A stretch of DNA of 39,444 nucleotides from Arcobacter sp. (GCA_002869565.1 PKUJ01000013.1:1-39444); one strand, 5' to 3'; positions 25,508 to 34,201 are shown, counted from the first letter of the stretch. Numbers and translations: made by a program. The notes: generated by a model not told the origin, from the sequence alone.

Positions 25508-26056
25508 ATGGAAGATGTTAACTTATTGTTAACACTTGCTTCAAAGTCAATTGAATCGGCTTTTGATAAAACAATAAAATTTGATAAAGAAAAATTACTT
25601 AAAGAAAATCCAGATTTAAATGAACAAAGAGCAACTTTTGTAACTTTAACTTTAGATGGTAAATTAAGAGGTTGCATAGGCTCTTTAATAGCTCATAGAA
25701 CACTTCTTGAGGATATTTTACATAATGCAAAATCAGCAGCTTTTTCAGATTTTAGATTTAATAGATTAACTCCTGAAGAGTTTCAAAAAGTTAAGATAGA
25801 AATTTCAATTTTAACACCTCCTGAAGTCTTGGAATATGTAGATTTAGAAGATTTAAAAGAAAAGTTAATTCCAAATAAACATGGGGTTATTTTAGAACTA
25901 GATGGAAAAAGAGCAACTTTTTTGCCTCAAGTTTGGGAACAACTTCCAACTTTTAATGAATTTATGGTTCATCTATGTCAAAAAGCTGGATTAAATCCTT
26001 CTTCTTTATCTGGGTTTCCTAAAATTCAAACATATGAAGCTTTGAAGATAAAGTAA
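25508..26056 (+). CDS. AmmeMemoRadiSam system protein A (AMMECR1 domain)
   Basis: The start is ATG 25508 (182 residues, MEDVNLLL), preceded by AAAAGGAGATCTT; the longer frame from 25460 overlaps hemH and has no support. The AMMECR1 domain carries the hallmark LRGCIG (53-58), with RATFVTLTLDGK just before it, and the ISILTPPE strand. This family always travels with a Memo protein and a radical-SAM enzyme, as here. The biochemical role is unknown; a modification of protein or tRNA has been proposed for the trio. Confidence 0.93.
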   Translation: MEDVNLLLTLASKSIESAFDKTIKFDKEKLLKENPDLNEQRATFVTLTLDGKLRGCIGSLIAHRTLLEDILHNAKSAAFSDFRFNRLTPEEFQKVKIEISILTPPEVLEYVDLEDLKEKLIPNKHGVILELDGKRATFLPQVWEQLPTFNEFMVHLCQKAGLNPSSLSGFPKIQTYEALKIK

Positions 26057-26060
26057 TATT

Positions 26061-27047
26061 ATGAAATATTTCAAAGACTCAAAAGATGGAAAAAAGATTT
26101 GTCTTTTGTGTTCATACTATTGTGATTTAAAAGAGAATCAAATTGGTATTTGTGGAGTAAATAAACATATTGAAAATAAAGTTGAATGTTTAGTTTATGG
26201 ATATATAAGTGCTTTTAACATAGATCCCATTGAAAAGAAACCTCTTTATCATTTTTTACCAACTTCAAAATCATTGTCATTGGGTACAGTTGGTTGTAAC
26301 TTTCATTGTACTTTTTGTCAAAATCATGGTATATCTCAAGAGAAGAAAATAGATAAATCAAATTATATTAGCCCTAAAAGAGTAGTTGAAATAGCACGTG
26401 AAAAAAAATGTGCATCTATCTCTTATACATATAATGAACCAACAATTTTTTATCCTTATGCAAAAGATATTGCTCTTGAAGCGAAAAAATATGGTATTAA
26501 ATCAGTTTTTGTTAGTAATGGTTTTGAAAGTTCTGAAGTAATTGATGATATGAAAGGTATTATAGATGCAATTAATGTAGACCTTAAATCTTTTAGCCAA
26601 AAGTATTATAAAAAATCTCTTGGAGGAAATTTAAATCAGGTTTTAGATAATTTAATACACTTACAAAAAAATGGAATTTGGATTGAAATCACAACATTAA
26701 TTGTGCCAACAAAAAATGATAGTGCTGAAGAACTAACAAAAATTGTGCAATGGATAAAAGAAAATCTAGGTGTAAACGTTCCTTGGCATATATCAGCTTT
26801 TCATCCAGATTATAAAGATATGGATATACCAAGAACATCATTTTCAAGTCTTAAGCTAGCATACGATATTGCAAAAAAAGAAGGCTTAAATTATGTTTAT
26901 ATTGGAAATATAGGATATGAAAACAGCACTATATGTGTAAATTGTGGTACAAATTTAATATCAAGAGAATATTTTAATGTAAAATCTTATGAGCTTAATA
27001 ATTCTTTTTGTAAAAATTGTGGAATCAAAATAGATGGAATTTTTTAA
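26061..27047 (+). CDS. AmmeMemoRadiSam system radical SAM enzyme
   Basis: The 328-residue protein has the radical-SAM cluster motif CNFHCTFC (C79, C83, C86), the SYTYNEPT substrate/SAM strand and NVDLKSF. This pattern belongs to the pyruvate-formate-lyase-activase-like branch. Extra cysteines occur at both ends: C14, C17, C21 and C31 at the N-terminus, and CVNCG plus CKNCG near the C-terminus. They may hold zinc or additional Fe-S clusters. It follows the AMMECR1 gene by four bases. Substrate and product are unknown. Confidence 0.92.
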   Translation: MKYFKDSKDGKKICLLCSYYCDLKENQIGICGVNKHIENKVECLVYGYISAFNIDPIEKKPLYHFLPTSKSLSLGTVGCNFHCTFCQNHGISQEKKIDKSNYISPKRVVEIAREKKCASISYTYNEPTIFYPYAKDIALEAKKYGIKSVFVSNGFESSEVIDDMKGIIDAINVDLKSFSQKYYKKSLGGNLNQVLDNLIHLQKNGIWIEITTLIVPTKNDSAEELTKIVQWIKENLGVNVPWHISAFHPDYKDMDIPRTSFSSLKLAYDIAKKEGLNYVYIGNIGYENSTICVNCGTNLISREYFNVKSYELNNSFCKNCGIKIDGIF

Positions 27048-27066
27048 CAAATCATAAGATAAAACT

Positions 27067-27180
27067 AAAGGACAACTCGTCTGTCCTCTTTAGGGTTTCT
27101 TTCTTTAAAGATAGCTTTGCTATCTTGCTAAAAGAAATATAAAAAACGGTCCCTTAAAAAATGGGACATTTTTAAGGAGT
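27067..27180 (+). promoter_or_regulatory. Hairpin-rich intergenic leader of the Memo gene
   Basis: Three structures lie in 137 bases. The first is GGACA/TGTCC (27070-27074/27082-27086), followed by CTCTTTAGGG. The second is a perfect AAGATAGC-TTT-GCTATCTT hairpin (27108-27126). The third is a pair of competing stems: GTCCC/GGGAC (27149-27153/27163-27167) versus CCTTAAAAA/TTTTTAAGG (27152-27160/27169-27177). The last stem covers the AAGGAG ribosome binding site of the Memo gene. The two stems cannot form together, the layout of an on/off translational switch. Whether it senses anything is unknown. Confidence 0.5.
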
Positions 27181-27184
27181 TATT

Positions 27185-27979
27185 ATGAGTATCAGAAAAA
27201 CAGTAGTTGCAGATTCTTTTTATCCAAATGATGCAAATGAGATTAAAAGATATATTGAAGATTTCAATAAAGGTTTTAGTGTAAATGAACTTAAAATAAA
27301 TCCACGTGCTATTATCGTACCACATGCTGGTTATATTTATAGTGGCTTTACTGCAAATATAGCTTATAATCTATCTTCAAAACAAAATTTTAAAAGGGTA
27401 ATTGTAATAGGTCCTTCACATAAAGTATACTTAGAAGGCGCTTCAATAGCCTTATATGATGAATATGAAACTCCCATAGGAAATATAAAAATAGATTTAG
27501 AATATTCAAAGAAACTAAAAGAAAAATATGATTTTTTAGTTTTTGATGAAGAACTTCATTATGAACACTCTACTGAAACTCAAGCTCCTTTTATAAAAAA
27601 TTATTTTGATGGTTTAGAAATGATTGAAATAGTTTATGGAAAATTAGATTTTAAATTGTTATCTTTACTTATAGATGAGTTATTAAAAGATAAAAATAAC
27701 TTAATTATAATAAGTACAGATTTAAGCCATTTTTATAAGCTAGAGGATGCAAAAAAATTAGATAATATCTGTCTAAATGCCATATCAAGGCTTGACTTAG
27801 AAATGTTTAATAGAGGTTGTGAAGCTTGTGGAATGATTGGAGTAAAAGCAATGATTAATTCTTCTCTTAAAAATAATTTAATAACGAGTGTGTTACACTA
27901 CTGTACAAGTTATGATAGAACTAAAGATAATTCTAGAGTTGTAGGATATACTTCAGTTTTAGTAGGGGAGAAAATTTAA
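27185..27979 (+). CDS. AmmeMemoRadiSam system protein B (Memo family)
   Basis: The 264-residue protein belongs to the Memo family, structurally related to extradiol dioxygenases. The candidate metal ligands are H47 in VPHAGYIYSG, H79 in GPSHKVYLEG and C240 in HYCTSYD, corresponding to the His-His-Cys set of human MEMO1. The conserved ETQAPF and STDLSHF segments are also present. It closes the triad begun by AMMECR1 and the radical-SAM enzyme, separated from the latter by a structured 137-base leader. TTAAGGAG precedes ATG. Confidence 0.93.
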   Translation: MSIRKTVVADSFYPNDANEIKRYIEDFNKGFSVNELKINPRAIIVPHAGYIYSGFTANIAYNLSSKQNFKRVIVIGPSHKVYLEGASIALYDEYETPIGNIKIDLEYSKKLKEKYDFLVFDEELHYEHSTETQAPFIKNYFDGLEMIEIVYGKLDFKLLSLLIDELLKDKNNLIIISTDLSHFYKLEDAKKLDNICLNAISRLDLEMFNRGCEACGMIGVKAMINSSLKNNLITSVLHYCTSYDRTKDNSRVVGYTSVLVGEKI

Positions 27980-27982
27980 CAA

Positions 27983-28750
27983 ATGTTATTTACTATTAAA
28001 AAATTTATTTCAATGTTTTTAATGCCGATGTCTTTAGGTTTAATTCTACTTTTTTTAGGAATTATATTTTTACTAAGTAAGAATTATAAAAGAGCAAAAT
28101 TTTTTTTAATAAGCTCCTTTATTTGGCTTGCATTAATTGGTTACTCTCCCTTTTCAAACTATTTAATACAACCCTTAGAAAATCAGTATAAGTCTTATAT
28201 TGATGTTGATCCAAAAATTGAGTATGTGCTAGTTTTAGGATCAGGACATGTTACAAATGACAAAATGTCAAAGCTTTCACAACTTTCAACTTCTGCTCTT
28301 ATGAGACTAACTGAAGGGATAAGAATTTATAGGAAATTGGATAATGGAAAATTAATTTTATCAGGTTACGCAGGTGAAGATATTAAAACGCCTCATGCTT
28401 TTATTTCCAGAGATGTAGCAATTTCTTTAGGAGTTCCAGCTTCTGATATTATAACTCAAGAAGAAGCTAAAGATACAGCAGAAGAAGCAGAATATGCTAA
28501 AAAAACTGTTAATAAAAATAAATTTGTACTTGTTACTTCAGCTTTTCATATGCCAAGAGCTATTAATATTTTTGAAAGTGCCAACTTATCTCCAATTGCA
28601 GCTCCAACTGATTTTTTATCAAAAGAAGATGGTGATTACAAGAGAGAACCTAGAGGAAAAGAAATTCGTAAGTCTGAACTTGCGATACATGAATATTTAG
28701 GTACTTTTTGGCATTCACTTATTGAGAAAATTAGATTTTATGTAAATTGA
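27983..28750 (+). CDS. YdcF/ElyC/SanA-family (DUF218) envelope protein
   Basis: The 255-residue protein has two N-terminal transmembrane helices (about 12-31 and 38-58). A DUF218 domain follows with YVLVLGSGH, TEGIRIYRKL, LILSGYAG and TSAFHMPRA. ElyC-type members of this family affect peptidoglycan and envelope integrity in E. coli. No enzymatic activity is certain. It begins three bases after the Memo gene stop and may be co-transcribed, but no functional link is evident. Confidence 0.88.
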   Translation: MLFTIKKFISMFLMPMSLGLILLFLGIIFLLSKNYKRAKFFLISSFIWLALIGYSPFSNYLIQPLENQYKSYIDVDPKIEYVLVLGSGHVTNDKMSKLSQLSTSALMRLTEGIRIYRKLDNGKLILSGYAGEDIKTPHAFISRDVAISLGVPASDIITQEEAKDTAEEAEYAKKTVNKNKFVLVTSAFHMPRAINIFESANLSPIAAPTDFLSKEDGDYKREPRGKEIRKSELAIHEYLGTFWHSLIEKIRFYVN

Positions 28751-28763
28751 TAATTCATTATAG

Positions 28764-28769
28764 TATAAT
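28764..28769 (+). promoter_or_regulatory. -10 box of the metal ABC transporter promoter
   Basis: TATAAT lies 28 bases before the ATPase ATG, in the short gap after the DUF218 gene. I see no obvious Zur or Fur palindrome around it. Confidence 0.5.
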
Positions 28770-28797
28770 GCGCACGATATAAAGGTGTGAATAATCA

Positions 28798-29544
28798 ATG
28801 AACAAAATTTTAGAACTTAAAAACCTTTCTTATAGTTATGATAAAACAAAAGTTTTAGAAAATATAAATTTAGATATATTAGATAATGATTTTTTAGCAA
28901 TCATTGGACCAAATGGTGGAGGAAAATCTACACTATTAAAGTTAATATTAGGGCTTTTAAAAATTAAAGATGGGAAAATTACGAATCATCTTAAAAAAGA
29001 TTTATTAGGGTATGTTCCTCAAAATACGAATTTAAATACAGATTTTCCTATAACAGCACTTGAAGTTGTTCTTATGGGTCATAAAGTGAGTAAAAAGCAA
29101 TTTTTTGGATATAGCAAGGAAGACATCTCTTGTGCTATAGACTCTTTGAAAAAAGTAAGTATGGATGAGTTTGCAAATTCAAAAATTGGAGATTTAAGTG
29201 GAGGACAGAGGCAAAGAGTATTTATAGCCCGTGCACTTTGTTCAAATCCAAAAGTTATGCTTCTTGATGAACCTACAGCAAGTATTGATGTAAAAGGCCA
29301 AAAAGATATTTATGAGTTATTAAAAGAACTTAATAAATCTATTGCCGTAGTTGTTGTAAGTCACGACATCTCAGTTTTACTAAATTATGCAAAAAATGTT
29401 GCCCATGTAAATAAAAATTTGGTTTATCATCATCTAAAAAATATTGAAGAAAATATTAATACAGAAGATGTCCATATGTGTGAAGTTGAGCTTTTATCTG
29501 CTCTTGGCAAAAAGCAAGTTTGCTGTAATCACACCCATGAATAA
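28798..29544 (+). CDS. znuC: Metal ABC transporter ATP-binding protein (ZnuC-like)
   Basis: The 248-residue ATPase has Walker A GPNGGGKST (about 39-47), signature LSGGQRQRV, Walker B MLLDEPTASID and switch His in VVSHD. The segment VPQNTNLNTDFPITALEVVLMG is the pattern of ZnuC/MntB-type importers. The C-terminus is rich in His and Cys (VCCNHTHE), which may bind metal. The permease follows after 21 bases. Zinc is the likeliest substrate; manganese or iron cannot be excluded. No substrate-binding protein gene is adjacent. Confidence 0.85.
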   Translation: MNKILELKNLSYSYDKTKVLENINLDILDNDFLAIIGPNGGGKSTLLKLILGLLKIKDGKITNHLKKDLLGYVPQNTNLNTDFPITALEVVLMGHKVSKKQFFGYSKEDISCAIDSLKKVSMDEFANSKIGDLSGGQRQRVFIARALCSNPKVMLLDEPTASIDVKGQKDIYELLKELNKSIAVVVVSHDISVLLNYAKNVAHVNKNLVYHHLKNIEENINTEDVHMCEVELLSALGKKQVCCNHTHE

Positions 29545-29565
29545 ATTGGAAAAGGTAGAAATTAG

Positions 29566-30363
29566 ATGTTAGAAGCTTTGCAATATGATTTTATACAGAA
29601 TGCATTAATTGCTGGTATTTTAGTATCTCTTGCAGCTGGAATTATAGGTTCTCTTGTAGTTGTAAATAAAATTACTTTTTTAGCAGGTGGAATTGCTCAC
29701 AGTTCGTATGGGGGAATAGGGCTTGCAATATTTTTAGGTATCCCTGTTCTTTTCGGAGCTACAATTTTTGCTGTTCTAACAGCAATTATTATTGCAAGTA
29801 TAACACTTAAAAATAAAAATAGAATAGATGCAATTATAGGAATTATGTGGGCATTTGGAATGGCTATTGGTATTATTTTTGTAGATTTAACTCCTGGTTA
29901 TAATGTAGATTTGATGAGTTATTTATTTGGATCTATTATTGCAGTTTCAAGTGAAGATATTATCTATTTAAGTATTTTAGATCTTTTTATTGTTGGACTT
30001 GTATTTTTATTTTATAAACAAATCCTTAGCGTATCATATGATAGTGAATTTGCAAGTTTAAGAGGGATAAATGTTAAATTCTTTTATACTCTTATTTTAA
30101 TTCTTGCAGCTTTGAGTGTTGTTGCTGCTATTAAAGTTGTGGGACTAATTCTGGTAATTGCACTTTTAACTATTCCCACATATCTTGCAGAGATGTTTGC
30201 TAAACGATTATCATCAATGATGATTTTAAGTTCTCTACTTGCAACTTTTTTTACAATAATGGGTTTGATAATCTCTTATTATTATGATATAAGTTCAGGA
30301 GCTAGTATAATTATTGTTGGTGTATTTACACTATTACTTGCCAAATTGTTAGGAAAAAAATGA
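29566..30363 (+). CDS. znuB: Metal ABC transporter permease (ZnuB-like)
   Basis: The 265-residue membrane protein belongs to the ABC-3 permease family, with about eight transmembrane helices. Typical segments are the early LVVVNKITFLAGGIAHSSYG, the DLMSYLFGSI motif and the late VVGLILVIALLTIPTYLAEM. It pairs with the preceding ATPase. Its TGA overlaps the ATG of the S1-domain gene by four bases (ATGA), so the two are translationally coupled. Confidence 0.88.
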   Translation: MLEALQYDFIQNALIAGILVSLAAGIIGSLVVVNKITFLAGGIAHSSYGGIGLAIFLGIPVLFGATIFAVLTAIIIASITLKNKNRIDAIIGIMWAFGMAIGIIFVDLTPGYNVDLMSYLFGSIIAVSSEDIIYLSILDLFIVGLVFLFYKQILSVSYDSEFASLRGINVKFFYTLILILAALSVVAAIKVVGLILVIALLTIPTYLAEMFAKRLSSMMILSSLLATFFTIMGLIISYYYDISSGASIIIVGVFTLLLAKLLGKK

Positions 30364-31196
30364 ACGAAAAAATTGAATTAGGAGTTATGAACTCTTTAAA
30401 GGTAAATAGAGTATCAGAACCTGGTATTTATTTAATTGCTGGTGATGAAGAAGAAGTTTTACTTCCTAATTGTTATGTTACAAAAGAGATGGAAATAGAT
30501 ACTCTTCTTGATGTATTTATTTATACTGATAGTGAAGATAGATTAGTTGCAACAACTCTTACTCCATATGGTATGAAAAATGATTTTGTTTCTTTAGAAG
30601 TTATTGATATGGCTAATTTTGGAGCTTTTTTAGATATGGGCTTACCTAAAGATTTATTAGTTCCTAAAAATAGACAAAGAACAACGTACGATATTGGTGA
30701 TAGAAAAGTAATCCAAATAGTTGAAGATGATAAAACAAATAGACTTATAGGAAGTGAAAAATTTGTACTAAGTAAAGAACCTATTACTCTTAATATTGGG
30801 GATGAAGTAGAGATTCTTTTATATACAAAAACACCTCTTGGTTTTAAAACTATTGTAAATAATGAATTTGAGGGTTTAATTTATCATAATGAAATTTTTG
30901 AAAATATTCAAATTGGTGATAAAAAAAGAGCATATATTAAACTTATTAGAGAAGATGGAAAACTTGATCTTTCATTACAAAAATTTGGAGCAAAAAGAAG
31001 TGAAGATAATCCAAGTAAAGTTTTAGAAATTTTAGAACAAAATGGTGGAGAATTAGGTTTTACATATAAAAGTGATGCTGAAGATATTAAAGATGTGTTT
31101 GAAATGAGTAAAAAAGCTTTTAAAGCTTCCCTTACAAGCTTAATCAATGATGAAAAAATTGTACTTCAAGAGAGTTCAATTAAAATTAAACTTTAG
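30360..31196 (+). CDS. CvfB-type S1 RNA-binding protein
   Basis: The 278-residue protein has tandem S1-like OB folds and a C-terminal winged-helix region, the CvfB/YitL layout. The middle S1 domain starts at about 75 (VSLEVIDMANFGAFLDMGLP, with KDLLVPKNRQ following) and the next at about 150 (EGLIYHNEIFENIQIGD). In Gram-positive bacteria CvfB affects virulence gene expression through RNA binding. Here the target is unknown. It is coupled to the metal permease by an ATGA overlap, and its 3' end overlaps the convergent GGDEF gene by 11 bases. Confidence 0.85.
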   Translation: MNEKIELGVMNSLKVNRVSEPGIYLIAGDEEEVLLPNCYVTKEMEIDTLLDVFIYTDSEDRLVATTLTPYGMKNDFVSLEVIDMANFGAFLDMGLPKDLLVPKNRQRTTYDIGDRKVIQIVEDDKTNRLIGSEKFVLSKEPITLNIGDEVEILLYTKTPLGFKTIVNNEFEGLIYHNEIFENIQIGDKKRAYIKLIREDGKLDLSLQKFGAKRSEDNPSKVLEILEQNGGELGFTYKSDAEDIKDVFEMSKKAFKASLTSLINDEKIVLQESSIKIKL

Positions 31197-33528
31197 GGCA
31201 GATAGTATTTCTCCCTCTATGTTTTGCATTATATAATTCTTTATCAGCTTTATTTATAAGGTCATCTACACTCTCATATGATGTATATTGAGAGATTCCA
31301 CAGCTTATTGTAATATGTTTATTGTTCATATTCTGAAATTTATATTCTGAAATTTTATCTTTAATCTTTTCAGCTAAAAAGTATGATTGTTTAATATTAC
31401 TATTTGGACAGATTATTAAAAACTCTTCTCCTCCCCACCTGCCAACTAAATCATATCTTCTAACAGAACCTGATAAAAGTTGAGCTATTTGCTTTAGCAC
31501 AGCATCTCCTATCTTGTGCCCGTATGAATCATTAACTTTTTTAAAAAAATCTATATCAATCATTAAAATAGATAAAGGCAAAGAAAATCTACTACTTCTA
31601 TCTATTTCTGCTTCTAAAAAAGAGTCGATTTTTCTTCTATTTGCTAATTTGGTTAAGCTATCAGTTTCTGATATATCTCTTAAGGTCATATTTTTTTGTT
31701 CTAGTAAGGAATTTAAGTCTTTTAATTCTTTGGCAACTTCCTCTTTTACTCTTAATTCTTTTTCTAAAGATTGATTTCTATAATAAAAAACTAACAAAAT
31801 TAAAAATATAAAAAATGTTGAAATTATAATAACTTGATAATCAAAGGTTTTTGTATATGTAATATTTATCCATTTATAATATATGTCATCATGTTCTTTT
31901 TCAGTAATAGTATCTAAAACTTTTTGCAATATATTATTAAGATGAGGTAAATCTTTTCTTGTAGAAAAACTAAGTTTAGTTTCAAAAGAAGTTTCTCCAT
32001 TAATTTTAAGATTTGTATAGTTAAGTTCTTTTATAAAATGTCCAATATTAGGCAGTGTTCCTATATATGCGTATGCAGAGCCATCATAAACCTTTGTAAG
32101 AGCTTCTTTTGTTGTATTTGTAGTTATTAGTTGAATCTTCTTATTTTTTTTATGAATCAATTCTTGAGTAAAAAAACTTTTTTCTACAGCTACCTTTTTA
32201 TTTGATAATTGACCTAAATTTTTTATATAACCAACATCATCTCTTGTTACTATAACTGTAGGAAAATTTAAATATGAGCTAGTGAAATTCATATATTTAT
32301 TTCTATCAGGGGTACTGACAATAGCTAAGAACATATCTGTTTTTCTGTTTTTAATCTTTTCAATCATTTTATGCCAAAATTCATTTTTTTGAATTTTGAA
32401 TTTGATATCTAATTTTTTTTCAAGGATACTAAGATAGCCTGAAGCAATTCCACTATATTTTTCATTTTTATCAAAAAATTCTATAGGAGCCCATTCTTTA
32501 TTTGTCCCAAGATAAATCACTTTTTTGTTTTTTAACCACTCTTCTTCTTCTTTTTTTAAAATAAATTTTTTTGTATCTTCATGGTTATAAATAAAATTAT
32601 CAAGATTATAGTCTTTTTTTATCAGTCCTAATAACCTATAAGTTTTTGCAATATCAGTAAATTTATTTTTATCTATTGTACCAATTTTACCATTTTTATC
32701 GTAAGCTAAATTTTTTAATATTTTACCTTCATATATTAATTGTTCTAAAGTTTTATTTTGAATATTATATTTATTGAATATTATTTTAGCAGTTTCTTCA
32801 ATATTATTAAAAGCATATTCCCATCCTTTAATTGAAGCTTTTCTAAATTTTTTTACTCTTAATGGATTTTCATCAAGTTCTTTTTGTGAGGTATATAAAA
32901 TATCTCCATAAAAATCAAAACCATAATCTTTTGGATGAAAGTATTTATATTTTATACCTCTTTTTTTTAATAAATATGGTTCATTTGAAATATATGCAGC
33001 TATAGCATCAGTTTTCCCTTCAATTAAGTCATTTATATTAAATGTATGTTCTTGAATTATTAAATCTTTATTTAATATTCCTTCACTAAATAACATTGAC
33101 ATATAAGAAGCTGAACTTATTGCATCTGCTGAAACCATTATTTTTTTATTTCTAAGACTATTAGGAGTTGATATTTTTTCACTAGTTACAAGAAGTATTG
33201 AAGGAGAATGCTGAAATATTGCTGCAAGTGCGATTACATCATAACCGTTATTTTTATGAATTAATAGAGAAGTTCTTCCTGTAGCAAATGTAGATTTTTG
33301 ACTTATTACATTATCAAGAATATGATTATCATTTGTATATTTAGTAAATGTTACCTCTAAATTTTCTTTTTTATAAAAACCTTTTTCTTTTGCAATATAA
33401 TACCCTGCAAATTGAAATTGATCTTTCCATTGAAATTGTAAAGTAACTTTTTCCCGTGCATTACTAAATAAGTTAATATTATATATTATGGTAATAATGA
33501 AAATTATTTTAAGTAATTTATTCATCAT
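31186..33528 (-). CDS. Two-sensor diguanylate cyclase: NMT1-like and SBP-3-like periplasmic domains plus GGDEF
   Basis: The 780-residue protein has a signal/anchor helix (about 5-22). An NMT1/THI5-type periplasmic binding domain follows (about 27-240, QFQWKDQFQFAGYYIAKEKG). Next comes a family-3 solute-binding domain (about 340-555, GTNKEWAPIEFF). A transmembrane helix (about 565-588) and a coiled coil connect to GGDEF (about 615-780). The active site is GGEEF at 699-703, and the product-inhibition site RRYD at 690-693 has the correct spacing. It is therefore predicted to make c-di-GMP in response to small molecules bound in the periplasm. A GGGGAG site precedes the ATG. Confidence 0.92.
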   Translation of the reverse strand: MMNKLLKIIFIITIIYNINLFSNAREKVTLQFQWKDQFQFAGYYIAKEKGFYKKENLEVTFTKYTNDNHILDNVISQKSTFATGRTSLLIHKNNGYDVIALAAIFQHSPSILLVTSEKISTPNSLRNKKIMVSADAISSASYMSMLFSEGILNKDLIIQEHTFNINDLIEGKTDAIAAYISNEPYLLKKRGIKYKYFHPKDYGFDFYGDILYTSQKELDENPLRVKKFRKASIKGWEYAFNNIEETAKIIFNKYNIQNKTLEQLIYEGKILKNLAYDKNGKIGTIDKNKFTDIAKTYRLLGLIKKDYNLDNFIYNHEDTKKFILKKEEEEWLKNKKVIYLGTNKEWAPIEFFDKNEKYSGIASGYLSILEKKLDIKFKIQKNEFWHKMIEKIKNRKTDMFLAIVSTPDRNKYMNFTSSYLNFPTVIVTRDDVGYIKNLGQLSNKKVAVEKSFFTQELIHKKNKKIQLITTNTTKEALTKVYDGSAYAYIGTLPNIGHFIKELNYTNLKINGETSFETKLSFSTRKDLPHLNNILQKVLDTITEKEHDDIYYKWINITYTKTFDYQVIIISTFFIFLILLVFYYRNQSLEKELRVKEEVAKELKDLNSLLEQKNMTLRDISETDSLTKLANRRKIDSFLEAEIDRSSRFSLPLSILMIDIDFFKKVNDSYGHKIGDAVLKQIAQLLSGSVRRYDLVGRWGGEEFLIICPNSNIKQSYFLAEKIKDKISEYKFQNMNNKHITISCGISQYTSYESVDDLINKADKELYNAKHRGRNTICPKV

Positions 33529-33585
33529 AAACTCCCCATTGTTACAATTATATCAATTATTTCATTAATAAGAATAATTATATAT

Positions 33586-33621
33586 TTTTTTAATCTTAAT
33601 TTATTAAATAAGATTAAAAAA
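33586..33621. other. A/T-flanked hairpin between divergent genes
   Basis: TTTTTTAATCTTA (33586-33598) and TAAGATTAAAAAA (33609-33621) form a perfect 13-bp inverted repeat with a 10-base loop. It lies between the divergent GGDEF and tpx genes, where no transcript should end. It may be a regulator-binding site or an insulator against antisense transcription. Confidence 0.5.
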
Positions 33622-33676
33622 TTTGTTATAATTTAAGTTAGAAATTATAATTAAGACAACTTTTATCCTCTTTTAT

Positions 33677-33682
33677 TATAAT
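33677..33682 (+). promoter_or_regulatory. -10 box of the first tpx promoter
   Basis: TATAAT lies 31 bases before the tpx ATG, in the 184-base divergent region. The ribosome binding site AAAGGGAAA follows. Confidence 0.55.
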
Positions 33683-33712
33683 TTCGAAAAATTAACAAAA
33701 CAAAGGGAAAAT

Positions 33713-34201
33713 ATGGCAACAACTAATCTAAAAGGTAATTTAGTTAACTTAAGTGGTACAGAAGTAAATGTAGGTGATAAAGCACCAGTAATAACAGTAG
33801 TAGCTCAAGATTTATCAGAAGTTACGGTTGGTGGAAAAGCTCAAGTTATTGTTGTTGTTCCATCATTAGATACTCCTGTATGTGCAGCAGAAACTAGAAA
33901 ATTCAATGAAGAAGCAGCAAAATCTGATGCCGAAGTTGTAGTTGTTTCTATGGATTTACCATTTGCAATGGGAAGATTTTGTACAACTGAAGGTATTGAA
34001 AACTTAAAAGTTGGTTCTGACTTTAGAAATAAAGATTTTGCAAATGCATATGGAGTTTTAATTGCTGATGGACCATTAGCAGGTGTTACGTGTAGAGCAA
34101 TTTTTGTTACAAATGCAGAAGGTACAGTTACATATAAAGAGATTTGCCCAGAAATTACAGAAGAGCCTAATTATGAGGGTGCTTTAGCAGCTATTAACTA
34201 A
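33713..34201 (+). CDS. tpx: Thiol peroxidase (first copy)
   Basis: The 162-residue atypical 2-Cys peroxiredoxin reduces hydrogen peroxide and alkyl peroxides using thioredoxin. The peroxidatic cysteine is C57 in SLDTPVCAAETRKF and the resolving cysteine is C90 in GRFCTTEG. The conserved GPLAGVTCRA segment follows. Its length is typical (E. coli Tpx has 168). It is followed by a strong terminator and then by a second, diverged copy. Confidence 0.96.
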   Translation: MATTNLKGNLVNLSGTEVNVGDKAPVITVVAQDLSEVTVGGKAQVIVVVPSLDTPVCAAETRKFNEEAAKSDAEVVVVSMDLPFAMGRFCTTEGIENLKVGSDFRNKDFANAYGVLIADGPLAGVTCRAIFVTNAEGTVTYKEICPEITEEPNYEGALAAIN

